DNA of 43,979 nt, taken from Bacteroidota bacterium (GTDB lineage Bacteria; Bacteroidota; Bacteroidia; UKL13-3). The notes under the pieces are model-generated. The model was not told the DNA's origin. It ran no database searches and was given only the letters and a program-made list of their open reading frames with translations. The position numbers and the translations under genes are program-made. The stretch lies in assembly GCA_030680835.1 (NCBI GenBank), contig JAUXUD010000087.1:1-43979 (forward strand). The letters are read 5' to 3'. Each line of letters begins with the position of its first letter. Within the stretch, counting starts at the first letter, position 1. Positions 8,802 to 17,067 of the stretch are shown here, one piece after another.

Positions 8802-10175
8802 TTGTTAAAACTATATTCCGTTTATAAACCGTATTTTAACCAGATTGCAAAGCTAAGTTACCCGATTATAATCGGGCAATTGGGCATTGTATTAATGGGT
8901 GTGGCCGATATTGTAATGATTGGCAAACTGGATGCAGTGAACCTGGCAGCGGCTTCTCTGGCCAATTCGGTTTATTTTTTAATTTGTATTTTGGGTATTG
9001 GTACACTCACTGCGGTTTCACCCCTGGTTGCCAAAGCACGTGGTGCCGGTCATCCCAATCAGTGTGCAATCCTTTTTCGTCAGGCCGTTTGGGCATCGGT
9101 AACATTATCTGCTTTTATCGGAATTGTATTGTTTGTATTAACCGAAAATTTGCATTGGTTCGGACAAACACCCAGGGTAACTTTATTAACCAAAAGTTAC
9201 CTGCACATGTTAAATGTAGGTACATTTCCCATGTTATTGTTTTTGGCCATCAAGCAATACAGCGATGGATTATCCTTTACAAAACCATCAGCCATTGTTA
9301 CCGTTATTGCCCTATTATTAAATGTATTTTTAAACTGGGTATTAATTTATGGAAAGTTTGGTATGCCGCGCTGGGAGCTGTTTGGAGCAGGGGTTGCAAC
9401 TACCCTGTCGCGGGTGGCCATGGCAATAATGATGTATGTGTATATACGGATGAATAAGCTATATAAGCCTTATATGCATTTAAAACAGCATGAACACGAT
9501 GCCCTTTTTTTAAAAGAAATTTTCAAGGTGGGTTTGCCTTCCGGGTTTCAATATTTTTTTGAAATAGCAGCCTTTGCATTCGCAGCCATTATTATTGGCT
9601 GGATGAGTGAATATGCCATGGCTGCGCATCAGATTGCAATTAATATTGCATCGGTCACGTATATGATTGCAACCGGTATTGCAGCCGGAGGTTCCATAGC
9701 AGTGGGGAATGCACTGGGAAGGCGTAATAAAAAGGACATCATCCGTTCGGGAAATGCAGCCTTGATTATGGCAGCTGTTTTTATGGGGAGTTGTGCAATT
9801 GTGCTTGCAATTTTTAACCGTGAGATTGTTTCCTTTTATATTAATGATCCGGAAGTTTCGCAAATGGCCATCTATCTGTTGTGGATAGCTGCCATTTTTC
9901 AGTTAAGTGATGGCATACAATGTGTAGGTTTAGGTATATTGCGTGGTATTGGCGATACCAAAAGACCTACACTCATAACCATTGTGGCATATTGGATTAT
10001 AGGCATTCCGATTGGTTATTGGCTGGGATTTAAAATGGGAATGAGTTTATATGGGGTATGGATTGCCTTGTTAATTGGTTTAACTTTTTCGGCAATATTT
10101 CTTACCGGGAGATTTTATAAACTGAGCCGTAAGGTGGATGTAAATTATCACAATCCTTTAAATGTTGCAAATTGA
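8802..10175 (+). CDS. MATE family efflux transporter
   Basis: 457 residues and about 12 membrane segments in two related halves. The opening IAKLSYPIIIGQLGIVLMGVADIVMIG and the second-half AAHQIAINIASVTYMIATGIAAGGSIAVG are typical of NorM-like MATE proteins, which export cationic drugs or metabolites using Na+ or H+. The start is taken as TTG at 8802: an in-frame TGA at 8796-8798 leaves only AAA and TTG before the conserved N-terminus, and the first ATG would lie inside TM1. A -7-like TACTTTCG is at 8774-8781. The stop codon lies at the edge of a GTACGAT repeat. Confidence 0.9.
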   Translation: MLKLYSVYKPYFNQIAKLSYPIIIGQLGIVLMGVADIVMIGKLDAVNLAAASLANSVYFLICILGIGTLTAVSPLVAKARGAGHPNQCAILFRQAVWASVTLSAFIGIVLFVLTENLHWFGQTPRVTLLTKSYLHMLNVGTFPMLLFLAIKQYSDGLSFTKPSAIVTVIALLLNVFLNWVLIYGKFGMPRWELFGAGVATTLSRVAMAIMMYVYIRMNKLYKPYMHLKQHEHDALFLKEIFKVGLPSGFQYFFEIAAFAFAAIIIGWMSEYAMAAHQIAINIASVTYMIATGIAAGGSIAVGNALGRRNKKDIIRSGNAALIMAAVFMGSCAIVLAIFNREIVSFYINDPEVSQMAIYLLWIAAIFQLSDGIQCVGLGILRGIGDTKRPTLITIVAYWIIGIPIGYWLGFKMGMSLYGVWIALLIGLTFSAIFLTGRFYKLSRKVDVNYHNPLNVAN

Positions 10176-10236
10176 TGTACGATGTACGAATTACGATGTA
10201 CGATGTACAATGTACGAATTACGATGTACGAATTAA
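10174..10236. repeat. GTAC-rich tandem repeat
   Basis: Degenerate copies of GATGTACGAATTAC and GATGTAC follow each other without a gap from the MATE stop codon on. Every unit holds the palindrome GTAC, so the tract can pair with itself. A short relative of the same unit lies at 13561-13587. Confidence 0.8.
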
Positions 10237-10281
10237 TTATTTTGGTCATATTTGCTGACTTCAAATATTATATTTTTTATA

Positions 10282-11193
10282 ATGACACAGCGGTTTAAAG
10301 TGCATCTGGCATTGGGTATTGTATCTCTTATTTATGGGGCTACTTTTACGATTGCCAAAATAGCGATGCCACTTTATATCCAACCCAATGCATTTATTCT
10401 TATAAGAGTATTTGTTGCCTCTGTTTGCATTTTTCTGTTTCACCGGTATTATGTAAAAGGCAAAATTCAGGATAAAAAAGATTTGTTACCCTTACTGGTT
10501 TCTGCATTATTTGGGGTGGCAGCAAATATGTTATTATTTTTTAAGGGACTTGCAATTACCACACCCATCAATGCATCGGTATTGATGTTAAACACACCCG
10601 TATTTGTTTTGATTTTTGCGGGCATTATGCTGAAAGAAAAATTTACCCTGGCAAAAGTTGCAGGCATTCTCATTGCAGCATTTGGGGCATTATTTTTAAT
10701 TGGCGGTACCCGGTTTACATTTGATTCTTCAACTGCTTTGGGTGATTTTTATGTGACCTGTAATGCAATAATTTATGCATTCTATCTGGTATATGCAAAA
10801 CGTTTAATGGTTAAATACCATCCCTTAACAGTTACCCTTTATTCCTTTTTCTTTGGCTTTTTTATGGTATTGCCATTCGGTTTGAACCAATTTATGGAAA
10901 TAGATTTTCTTCACATTCCGGCAGTTATTTGGTTATGCATTGCTTTTATCACTTTGGGTTCAACCTTTTTAACCTATGTTTTAAATGCCTTTGCACTTAA
11001 AAATGCAAGTTCGGCTTTGGTTGGAACCTATATTTATCTGCAACCTGTTTTTGCTGCAATTATTGCCATATTAGCAGGTAAAGATGAATTGAGCAGGCAA
11101 AAAATAATCAGTATGTTCATCGTGTTTGCTGGTGTATACATCGCGGCTTACAGGAAGAAGGCAGAGGGCGTTGGGCAGAGGGTAGGAGGGTAG
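10282..11193 (+). CDS. EamA/DMT family transporter
   Basis: 303 residues from ATG 10282 with about ten hydrophobic segments. The two EamA halves are visible; the first has IYGATFTIAKIAMPLYIQPNAF and PVFVLIFAGIMLKEKFT, the second TFLTYVLNAFALKNASSALVG and FAAIIAILAGKDELS. DMT exporters carry amino acids, metabolites or drugs; the substrate is unknown. A longer frame beginning with TTG at 10252 adds residues not typical of the family. The last residues (EGVGQRVGG) and the stop codon are encoded by the start of the G-rich repeat downstream, so the repeat has grown into, or supplied, the end of the gene. Confidence 0.88.
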   Translation: MTQRFKVHLALGIVSLIYGATFTIAKIAMPLYIQPNAFILIRVFVASVCIFLFHRYYVKGKIQDKKDLLPLLVSALFGVAANMLLFFKGLAITTPINASVLMLNTPVFVLIFAGIMLKEKFTLAKVAGILIAAFGALFLIGGTRFTFDSSTALGDFYVTCNAIIYAFYLVYAKRLMVKYHPLTVTLYSFFFGFFMVLPFGLNQFMEIDFLHIPAVIWLCIAFITLGSTFLTYVLNAFALKNASSALVGTYIYLQPVFAAIIAILAGKDELSRQKIISMFIVFAGVYIAAYRKKAEGVGQRVGG

Positions 11194-11345
11194 GATTGTA
11201 GGAGGGTAGGATTGTATGAAGGTAAGATTGTATGAGGGTAGGATTGTATGAGGGTATGATATAATTACCAAAAATCATTTCATACGCTCCTATCTTCCTC
11301 CCCTCCTATCTTCCTCCCCTCCTATCCTCCTCCCCTCCTACGCTC
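11178..11345. repeat. Purine/pyrimidine-asymmetric 16-bp tandem repeats
   Basis: The left part (11178-11260) repeats GAGGGTAGGATTGTAT about four times and is purine-rich. The right part (11287-11345) repeats CTCCTATCTTCCTCCC about 3.5 times and is almost pure pyrimidine. Both units are 16 bp and partly complementary, so a long imperfect hairpin or a triplex-type structure is possible. The tract fills the gap between the EamA gene and yicC. Confidence 0.8.
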
Positions 11346-11373
11346 CTTCTTCCAACACCCATACCCTCTGCTC

Positions 11374-11404
11374 TTTGCATTTCCCCCGCTAATGCTTACC
11401 TTCG
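11374..11404 (+). promoter_or_regulatory. Candidate Bacteroidota promoter of yicC-gmk
   Basis: TTTG at 11374-11377 and TACCTTCG at 11397-11404 are separated by 19 bases. This matches the Bacteroidota vegetative pattern TTTG-N19-TAnnTTTG with one mismatch. The ATG of yicC is at 11424. Confidence 0.6.
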
Positions 11405-11423
11405 CCCCTTATAATTAGTTTGT

Positions 11424-12293
11424 ATGTTAAGATCAATGACGGGCTTTGGCCTGGCAGAATTGGATACCGAAAAGTTTACGATAAAGGTTGAAATTAAATC
11501 GTTGAACAGTAAATTTCTGGAAATGAACCTGCGCATGCCGCGTCAATGGCAGCATAAGGAGCTCGAATTGCGTAAGGAATTAACCAAATTGATTGAGCGG
11601 GGCACGGCTCAGGTTAATTTAAACATCAGTTACAAAATGGTTCAGGATAAAGTGATGCCTGTAAATCAGGAAGTAGCTGCCTATTATCTTGCAGAAATTA
11701 AAAAAATGTCAATAGGCACCGGATGGGCACCTGAGCAATTATTGAATAATGTTTTTACCATTCCCAATATCATTCAGGCCAATGAAGATACGCCTGGGGA
11801 TGACGACTGGAAAGAGATATTGAAAGTAGTTCAGCTTGCCTATACAGAGTTTGATCAATTCAGATGTGATGAAGGCAATATGTTAGCCGGTGAATTAAAA
11901 AAAATGTGCAGATCGGTGGCTGAGAAACTGGATGAACTGACACCGTTTGAAGAAGAAAGAATCAGCACGGTTAAAGAACGCATTTTAAAAGATTTGCAAA
12001 CCCTGAACCAGGAACAAATGGATAAAAACAGGTTCGAACAGGAGCTGATTTATTATATCGAAAAACTGGATATCAGTGAAGAAAAAACACGACTGAAGCA
12101 ACATTGCGATTATTTTTTAGAAACGGTAGACACAGCTTCCAGTGGTAAAAAGCTTAACTTTATTGCACAGGAAATGGGCAGGGAAATAAACACCATTGGT
12201 TCAAAATCGAACCACCATTTAATGCAACGCCGGGTTGTTGAAATGAAAGATGAACTGGAAAAAATCAAGGAGCAAATTAATAATGTATTATAA
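11424..12293 (+). CDS. yicC: YicC family endoribonuclease
   Basis: 289 residues, the normal length. The N-terminus MLRSMTGFG and the block EIKSLNSKFLEMNLRMPR define the YicC N-terminal domain. The C-terminal DUF1732 part ends with EKIKEQINNVL and carries LNFIAQEMGREINTIGSKS. YicC of E. coli has been reported as an endoribonuclease (family knowledge). The gene precedes gmk as in many bacteria; the gmk ATG lies 18 bases after the yicC stop. A good Bacteroidota promoter sits upstream, just beyond the 16-bp repeats. Confidence 0.92.
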   Translation: MLRSMTGFGLAELDTEKFTIKVEIKSLNSKFLEMNLRMPRQWQHKELELRKELTKLIERGTAQVNLNISYKMVQDKVMPVNQEVAAYYLAEIKKMSIGTGWAPEQLLNNVFTIPNIIQANEDTPGDDDWKEILKVVQLAYTEFDQFRCDEGNMLAGELKKMCRSVAEKLDELTPFEEERISTVKERILKDLQTLNQEQMDKNRFEQELIYYIEKLDISEEKTRLKQHCDYFLETVDTASSGKKLNFIAQEMGREINTIGSKSNHHLMQRRVVEMKDELEKIKEQINNVL

Positions 12294-12311
12294 GTGTTGA
12301 GCCTGAACCCA

Positions 12312-12878
12312 ATGAATAAAAAAGTCATCATTTTTTGTGCACCTTCCGGCTCCGGAAAAACTACTATTGTTAAACATCTGTTGTCGGTTAACACAAAGCT
12401 TGCATTTTCTGTTTCAGCTTGCACCCGCAAGCAACGTGAAGGTGAAGTGGATGGTAAAGATTATTATTTTTTGAGTGTTGAAGAATTCAAACAAAAAATT
12501 GCACAAGGTGCGTTTTTAGAGTATGAAGAAGTATATGGAGGTAATTTTTATGGGACTTTAAAATCTGAAATAGACCGTATCTGGAGTTTGGGAAAGATTG
12601 TATTGTTTGATGTGGATGTAGTAGGCGGGTTAAGTATCAAGAATTACTTTGGAGACCAGGCATTGGGTGTATTTGTAAAACCTCCCGATGTGCAGGAGTT
12701 GGAAAACAGGCTGCGTTACCGGTCAACAGAAACGGAACAAACTTTGCAAATGCGGATCGAAAAAGCGATACAGGAATTAACCTATGAATCAAAATTTGAG
12801 AAAGTACTTTTAAATGATAAATTAGAAAAAACCCTGATTGAAGCCGAATCTTTGGTGAATGAATTTTTAAATAAATAG
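12312..12878 (+). CDS. gmk: Guanylate kinase
   Basis: 188 residues from ATG 12312. The P-loop APSGSGKTT is at about residues 10-18, followed by SACTRKQREGEVDGKDYYF, the GMP-binding block, and FLEYEEVYGGNFYGT. It phosphorylates GMP to GDP with ATP. The open frame reaches back to the yicC stop, but the residues before this ATG are not family-like. It lies downstream of yicC and 34 bases before nadD, probably one transcript. Confidence 0.95.
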   Translation: MNKKVIIFCAPSGSGKTTIVKHLLSVNTKLAFSVSACTRKQREGEVDGKDYYFLSVEEFKQKIAQGAFLEYEEVYGGNFYGTLKSEIDRIWSLGKIVLFDVDVVGGLSIKNYFGDQALGVFVKPPDVQELENRLRYRSTETEQTLQMRIEKAIQELTYESKFEKVLLNDKLEKTLIEAESLVNEFLNK

Positions 12879-12912
12879 TATTTACATTTACAGCATAAAA
12901 TAATTTCAATAC

Positions 12913-13488
12913 ATGCAAATCGGACTTTTTTTTGGTTCCTTTAATCCCATCCATACCGGACATTTAATTATTGCCAATTATATGGTTGATTATACCCGGT
13001 TGGATGAAATCTGGTTTGTAGTTTCACCACAAAATCCGTTTAAAGCAAATGATGAATTGTTGGATGAAAAGGAGCGCCTGCATTTATTGCAACTGGCTGT
13101 TGAAAAAGATATCCGGTTTAAAGTAAGCGATATTGAAATGAATCTGCCCAGACCATCCTATACTTATCTTACCCTGGAACACCTCAGAAAAACATTTCAG
13201 CAACATGAGTTTACCTTAATTGTTGGAGGTGATAATTACCAGGAATTTCACAAATGGAAAGAATACAAAACGATATTGGAACATCATTATGTAAATGTAT
13301 ATGCAAGGATTGGGATTGTAGAAAAACCTTTACTGGCCAATCATCCAAAAATAAAATTATTTGAAGTCCCCTTATTAAATATTTCATCCACCTATATCCG
13401 TGAAACCATTCAGGCCGGTAAATCAATCCGCTATCTTGTACCCGAAGCCGTGCGTATCGAAATCGAAACCCGGAAATTTTATATTTAG
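12913..13488 (+). CDS. nadD: Nicotinate-nucleotide adenylyltransferase
   Basis: 191 residues. GSFNPIHTGH (residues 8-17) is the nucleotidyltransferase signature with its two histidines. SSTYIRE near residue 158 is the second signature, and the C-terminal YLVPEAV is typical of NadD. It joins nicotinate mononucleotide and ATP to form deamido-NAD. It lies after yicC-gmk with a 34-base gap and may share their promoter. It is convergent with the aldehyde dehydrogenase gene; a short GTAC repeat lies between them. Confidence 0.94.
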   Translation: MQIGLFFGSFNPIHTGHLIIANYMVDYTRLDEIWFVVSPQNPFKANDELLDEKERLHLLQLAVEKDIRFKVSDIEMNLPRPSYTYLTLEHLRKTFQQHEFTLIVGGDNYQEFHKWKEYKTILEHHYVNVYARIGIVEKPLLANHPKIKLFEVPLLNISSTYIRETIQAGKSIRYLVPEAVRIEIETRKFYI

Positions 13489-13560
13489 AAAGTAGAAAGT
13501 AGCAAATAGTAAAAAGCAAACTAAACTTTAATACATCATACAACTTACCTCATGCATTGA

Positions 13561-13587
13561 CATCGTACATTGTACATTGTACATCAT
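13561..13587. repeat. Short GTACATT repeat at the end of the aldehyde dehydrogenase gene
   Basis: GTACATT occurs in tandem, and its reverse complement shares GTACAATGTACGA with the repeat at 10174-10236. The stop codon of the minus-strand gene (13584-13586) lies inside the edge of the repeat. Confidence 0.65.
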
Positions 13588-14957
13588 CCTTTGACCCAAA
13601 CCGATTTTACATTGCAAAAAGATTTTAAGCCGAAGCTTCCAATTTCTCTGCCATAGCCCGATTTTTTGATTCCTCCAAAAGGGAAACGCACATCGCTTTT
13701 TACAATTTGATTGATGTATACCATTCCCGATTCTATTTTTGATGCCATGCGTTTGGCTCTGCTTAAATCGGTACTGTAAATACTGGCCCCCAAACCGAAT
13801 TTTGTATCGTTGGCAAGGGCGATGGCTTCTTTATCGGTATCGAATAGATACAAGCCGATTACCGGTCCAAATAATTCTTCCTGATAAGCTCTTGAACCTT
13901 TGGGAATATTTGTTAAAATAGTTGGAGGATAAAAGAATCCCCTGCTTGTTTTCTGACTGGATTGGAATAAAATATTGGCTCCGCTCTGTACGGTATCATT
14001 AACCTGATTTGTGAGCAGTTCCAGCAAATCTTTCCGGGCCAGGGGTCCTATTTGTGTTTCGGCCAATTGAGGATCACCTAAAATTAATTTTTCGCTTTCA
14101 GCTATTAATTTTTGGGTAAACAATTCAGCTATTTCTCTTTGAACCAAAAAACGTTTGGCAGCCACACAACTTTGTCCGTTGTTTTGAAAGCGGGCAAACA
14201 CAGCTTGTTGAATGGTTTCATCAAGTTTGGCATCATTCAATACTATTAAGGGATCGCTGCCACCCAATTCCAGCACACTGTGTTTTATATGTTTCCCCGA
14301 TTGTGCAGCAACTGCAGAACCCGCTGCTTCACTTCCGGTTAAAGTAGTTCCTGCAATCCGATCATCTGCAATGAGTTCACTCACCAATTTTTCATCTGCA
14401 AAAATAGTTTGATAAATGCCGGATGGAAAACCCGATTGGTCAATTAAATTTTGCAATGCCAAACTGCATTGGGGCACATTGGGCGCCGGTTTTACCAATA
14501 TTCCATTGCCGCTCATAAGTATGGGTACAGCACTTCTTAATATTTGCCAATACGGAAAATTCCAGGGGAAAATACCCAGCACAATTCCCATGGGTTCATA
14601 ACAAATGCTTACTTCATGACTTTCATCAACCTGAGTCATTTCAGGTTGTAAAAGTTCCTCGCTATGCCTTGCATAATATTCGCATAAAGTGGCCGATTTA
14701 AGAATTTCAGCTTTGGCATGAGCAAATAATTTACCCATTTCCATGGATACCATTTTTGCCAGATCATCTGCATTTGATTTTAACAAATCTGCCAGTTTCA
14801 ATATGGGTTCAGCACGTTCATTAAAACCCAGATTACGCCATTGATGGTAAGCCAATTTGCCCTTTTCGAGCATCAGTTCAGCCTGTGTTTTACTTGTAAA
14901 AGGGTATTCCTGTAGTTTTGCTTCTGTAGTTGGATTGATGCTAACATAAGGTCTCAT
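13584..14957 (-). CDS. NAD(P)-dependent aldehyde dehydrogenase, succinate-semialdehyde type
   Basis: 457 residues, typical of the compact GabD/YneI-like group. Catalytic Cys264 sits in NNGQSCVAAKR and the general base Glu230 in VLELGGSDP. PWNFPYWQ carries Asn133 of the oxyanion hole. The N-terminal opening (YVSINPTTEAKLQEYPF) and the end (FGGIKKSGYGREIG) fit NAD-dependent succinate-semialdehyde dehydrogenases. It would oxidise succinic semialdehyde or a similar aldehyde to the acid; exact substrate is uncertain. No GABA transaminase gene is near. A perfect -7 box lies just upstream on this strand. Confidence 0.88.
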   Translation of the reverse strand: MRPYVSINPTTEAKLQEYPFTSKTQAELMLEKGKLAYHQWRNLGFNERAEPILKLADLLKSNADDLAKMVSMEMGKLFAHAKAEILKSATLCEYYARHSEELLQPEMTQVDESHEVSICYEPMGIVLGIFPWNFPYWQILRSAVPILMSGNGILVKPAPNVPQCSLALQNLIDQSGFPSGIYQTIFADEKLVSELIADDRIAGTTLTGSEAAGSAVAAQSGKHIKHSVLELGGSDPLIVLNDAKLDETIQQAVFARFQNNGQSCVAAKRFLVQREIAELFTQKLIAESEKLILGDPQLAETQIGPLARKDLLELLTNQVNDTVQSGANILFQSSQKTSRGFFYPPTILTNIPKGSRAYQEELFGPVIGLYLFDTDKEAIALANDTKFGLGASIYSTDLSRAKRMASKIESGMVYINQIVKSDVRFPFGGIKKSGYGREIGSFGLKSFCNVKSVWVKG

Positions 14958-14961
14958 ACAG

Positions 14962-14969
14962 CAAAGGTA
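14962..14969 (-). promoter_or_regulatory. -7 element TACCTTTG of the aldehyde dehydrogenase gene
   Basis: Read on the minus strand this is TACCTTTG, an exact match to TAnnTTTG, four bases before the ATG. The transcript would have almost no leader. I see no TTTG box at the usual distance upstream. Confidence 0.5.
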
Positions 14970-14984
14970 AATTAAAAATTTTTA

Positions 14985-15099
14985 AGTACGAAGTATGAAG
15001 TATGAGGTATGAGGTATTAGGTATAAGGTATAAGGTATGAGGTATAAGGTGTTAGTATTTAACTCATACCTCATCACTCATACCTTATACCTCTCTATA
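14985..15099. repeat. GGTATAAG/GGTATGAG tandem repeat and hairpin
   Basis: Heptamer-like units (GGTATGA, GGTATAA) run from about 14995 to 15056. Arm 15027-15056 pairs with 15062-15091 at about 25 of 30 positions. The unit is the same as at 5105-5226. It lies downstream of the enoyl-CoA hydratase stop codon and upstream of the aldehyde dehydrogenase promoter. Confidence 0.8.
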
Positions 15100-15876
15100 T
15101 TAGTTTCCTCTGAAGTGTGCAGGACGTTTTTCTAAGAATGCCTTGGTACCTTCAATAAAATCTTCAGAGCCAAAGAAGTTGCCAAATTCATTGATTTCAA
15201 TATTATTTCCATCGGCACGTTTTTCATAATAGGCATTTACACATCTGATAACACTTGCAATGGCCATGGGTGCCTTGGTTTTAATTTTATCAAGAATCTC
15301 TTCGCATTTTGGAATTAACTGATCGGGTGAAACCACATGATTAACCAAACCCAGTTGTAATGCTGTATTCGCATCAATCATATCTCCGGTCATTAAAAAT
15401 TCAAGGGCTCTGCCTTTGCCAATTAATTGTGCCAAACGCTGGGTTCCTGCATAGCCGGGTGTAATACCCAGATTCACTTCGGGTTGTCCAAAACGGGCCT
15501 TTTCAACACATACCCTTAAATGGCAACTCATAGCCAATTCATTTCCGCCACCTAATGCAAATCCGTTAACGGCTGCTATAACAGGCTTCGGACAATGATC
15601 AATGGCACGCAGCGTAGCATGACCTTCTTCGCTCATCCGGGTTCCTTCCTCCACATTAAAATTAGCAAATTCTGCAATGTCGGCACCTGCGGCAAAAGCC
15701 TTGGTTCCTTTTCCGGTAATTATTACCCCTCTAACGTCATGGTTATTGTAAATGCTTAATATTGCATTTTTAATTTCTGTAAGTGTTTGAATATTTAATG
15801 CATTCAATTTGTCTTCGCGGTTGATGGTAATATAAAAGATCTGGGCTTTAATTTCAGTTAATATTGTGTGATACAT
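15100..15876 (-). CDS. Enoyl-CoA hydratase/isomerase
   Basis: 258 residues from the ATG at 15876, the family length; the opening MYHTILTEIKAQIFYITINR fits. An ATG at 15891 is also in frame. Crotonase motifs: AFAAGADIAEF (oxyanion hole), NGFALGGGNELAMSCH (first catalytic Glu region) and LGITPGYAGTQRLAQLIG (second Glu position reads Gly-Ile-Thr-Pro-Gly instead of the usual LGxxPGxGG, close to standard). It probably hydrates trans-2-enoyl-CoA in beta-oxidation. It stands alone between repeats and the terminator of the B12-binding gene. Confidence 0.9.
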   Translation of the reverse strand: MYHTILTEIKAQIFYITINREDKLNALNIQTLTEIKNAILSIYNNHDVRGVIITGKGTKAFAAGADIAEFANFNVEEGTRMSEEGHATLRAIDHCPKPVIAAVNGFALGGGNELAMSCHLRVCVEKARFGQPEVNLGITPGYAGTQRLAQLIGKGRALEFLMTGDMIDANTALQLGLVNHVVSPDQLIPKCEEILDKIKTKAPMAIASVIRCVNAYYEKRADGNNIEINEFGNFFGSEDFIEGTKAFLEKRPAHFRGN

Positions 15877-15982
15877 AATTTCTGTTAACATTTTTTCTTT
15901 CTGTTTGTTTTTATAAAAATATTGAGCGTGCAACTATACTATTTATTTTAAAAAAACAAAATGTCTTTTATCGCACATTCAT

Positions 15983-16010
15983 AAAAAAAGCGCTGATTCG
16001 CGCCCTTTTT
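15983..16010 (-). terminator. Terminator after the B12-binding protein gene
   Basis: On the minus strand a GC-rich hairpin (GGGCGC, loop, GCGC) is flanked by an A-run and followed by seven T. It begins a few bases after the stop codon of the gene at 16013, ending the gltX operon. Confidence 0.75.
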
Positions 16011-16012
16011 TA

Positions 16013-16420
16013 TTAAAATTGTCTGTTTTTTTGAACCCAATCTTTTATATAATCGGCTATATCGCCGGTAGTTGTACCCGGTGTGAATAATTTTCCAATA
16101 CCCATTTCATTCAGTTTTTCAATGTCTTCGAGCGGAATAATGCCCCCTCCGGTTACCAATACATCATTGATATTATTTTGTTTCAGCAATTCTTTTAGGC
16201 GGCTAAAAACACTGATATGGGCACCTGATAAAATACTGACTCCAATTACATCCACATCTTCCTGGATAGCTGTTTGTACAACCATCTCAGGCGTTTGGCG
16301 CAAGCCTGTATAGATTACTTCCATGCCTGCATCGCGCAGGGCTGTTGCAATAACCTTGGCTCCCCGGTCGTGGCCATCCAAACCTATTTTTGCTACCAAA
16401 ACTCTTACCGGGCGGTTCAT
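16013..16420 (-). CDS. Stand-alone cobalamin (B12)-binding domain protein, methylmalonyl-CoA mutase type
   Basis: 135 residues: only the B12-binding Rossmann domain. DGHDRG (residues 15-20) is the DxHxxG motif; His17 would be the lower axial cobalt ligand. SILSGAH and the GGG in VTGGGIIP are the other cobalamin-contact blocks. In the family this domain is the C-terminus of methylmalonyl-CoA mutase or a separate small subunit. No catalytic subunit lies in the window, so a partner elsewhere is expected. Its ATG overlaps the stop of the lipoprotein gene (ATGA), indicating translational coupling with the gltX operon. Confidence 0.88.
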   Translation of the reverse strand: MNRPVRVLVAKIGLDGHDRGAKVIATALRDAGMEVIYTGLRQTPEMVVQTAIQEDVDVIGVSILSGAHISVFSRLKELLKQNNINDVLVTGGGIIPLEDIEKLNEMGIGKLFTPGTTTGDIADYIKDWVQKNRQF

Positions 16421-17067
16421 TTCTTTTTACTTTTTTTATCGTTTGTTTTAACCTTTTTCAATAGGATAAATTCTTTGCCCCTTAATTCTCTGTCAAAATA
16501 ATTAGCAAACTGCTCATCATTCATCATCATGTATTTAAGCGTTGAATTGGAATCACCATTTCCCAAAGGTGGCGTTGTCATTCCTCCTTTTGGATCAGGC
16601 ATGGCAATAATGGGTTCATGATTCAATGGCATTTCACGATCAGATAAATACGGCATCATGCGCGATGGCTGTGAATTTTTTGTTTTTTCCTCCAATACAT
16701 AATAAACCCGCAGTCCATTGGCAACGGGTTCAAGCACCGTGATATTCCAAAGAGATTTAATATTTGCATCAGGCGTTCCTATCAGGTAAAAATTGTTCAG
16801 CCTGTTAAAATAAAATTGCTCATTAATTTTATTTTCCTCTATACCCAAACGTGTAATCTGTTTGATACTGTTGTCATTAATGTTGATAAAAAAAGAATCC
16901 CGGGTAGCAGATTCCATCATGTTCAAATTAACCTCATAGGTTCCCTGAATCCCTATGGGAATAATTTCCATTTTTTCACCCGGTAAGCGGTCAAATTTAG
17001 CAGGATTGCAACTCGCCATAAAGCCTGCCACTATAGCAAATACAAGAAATTTTCTTATTGTTATCAT
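16417..17067 (-). CDS. Hypothetical lipoprotein
   Basis: 216 residues. The N-terminus is a lipoprotein signal ([20 protein letters not shown], with lipidated Cys20). The rest has no domain I recognise: a beta-rich region to about residue 130, a Pro/Gly-rich stretch ([16 protein letters not shown]) and a lysine-rich end (NDKKSKKK). The mature protein is probably anchored in a membrane facing the periplasm. Both ends overlap neighbours by four bases: its ATG sits in the gltX stop and its stop sits in the start of the B12-binding gene. The lysine-rich tail is unusual for a secreted lipoprotein. Function unknown. Confidence 0.8.
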   Translation of the reverse strand: MITIRKFLVFAIVAGFMASCNPAKFDRLPGEKMEIIPIGIQGTYEVNLNMMESATRDSFFININDNSIKQITRLGIEENKINEQFYFNRLNNFYLIGTPDANIKSLWNITVLEPVANGLRVYYVLEEKTKNSQPSRMMPYLSDREMPLNHEPIIAMPDPKGGMTTPPLGNGDSNSTLKYMMMNDEQFANYFDRELRGKEFILLKKVKTNDKKSKKK

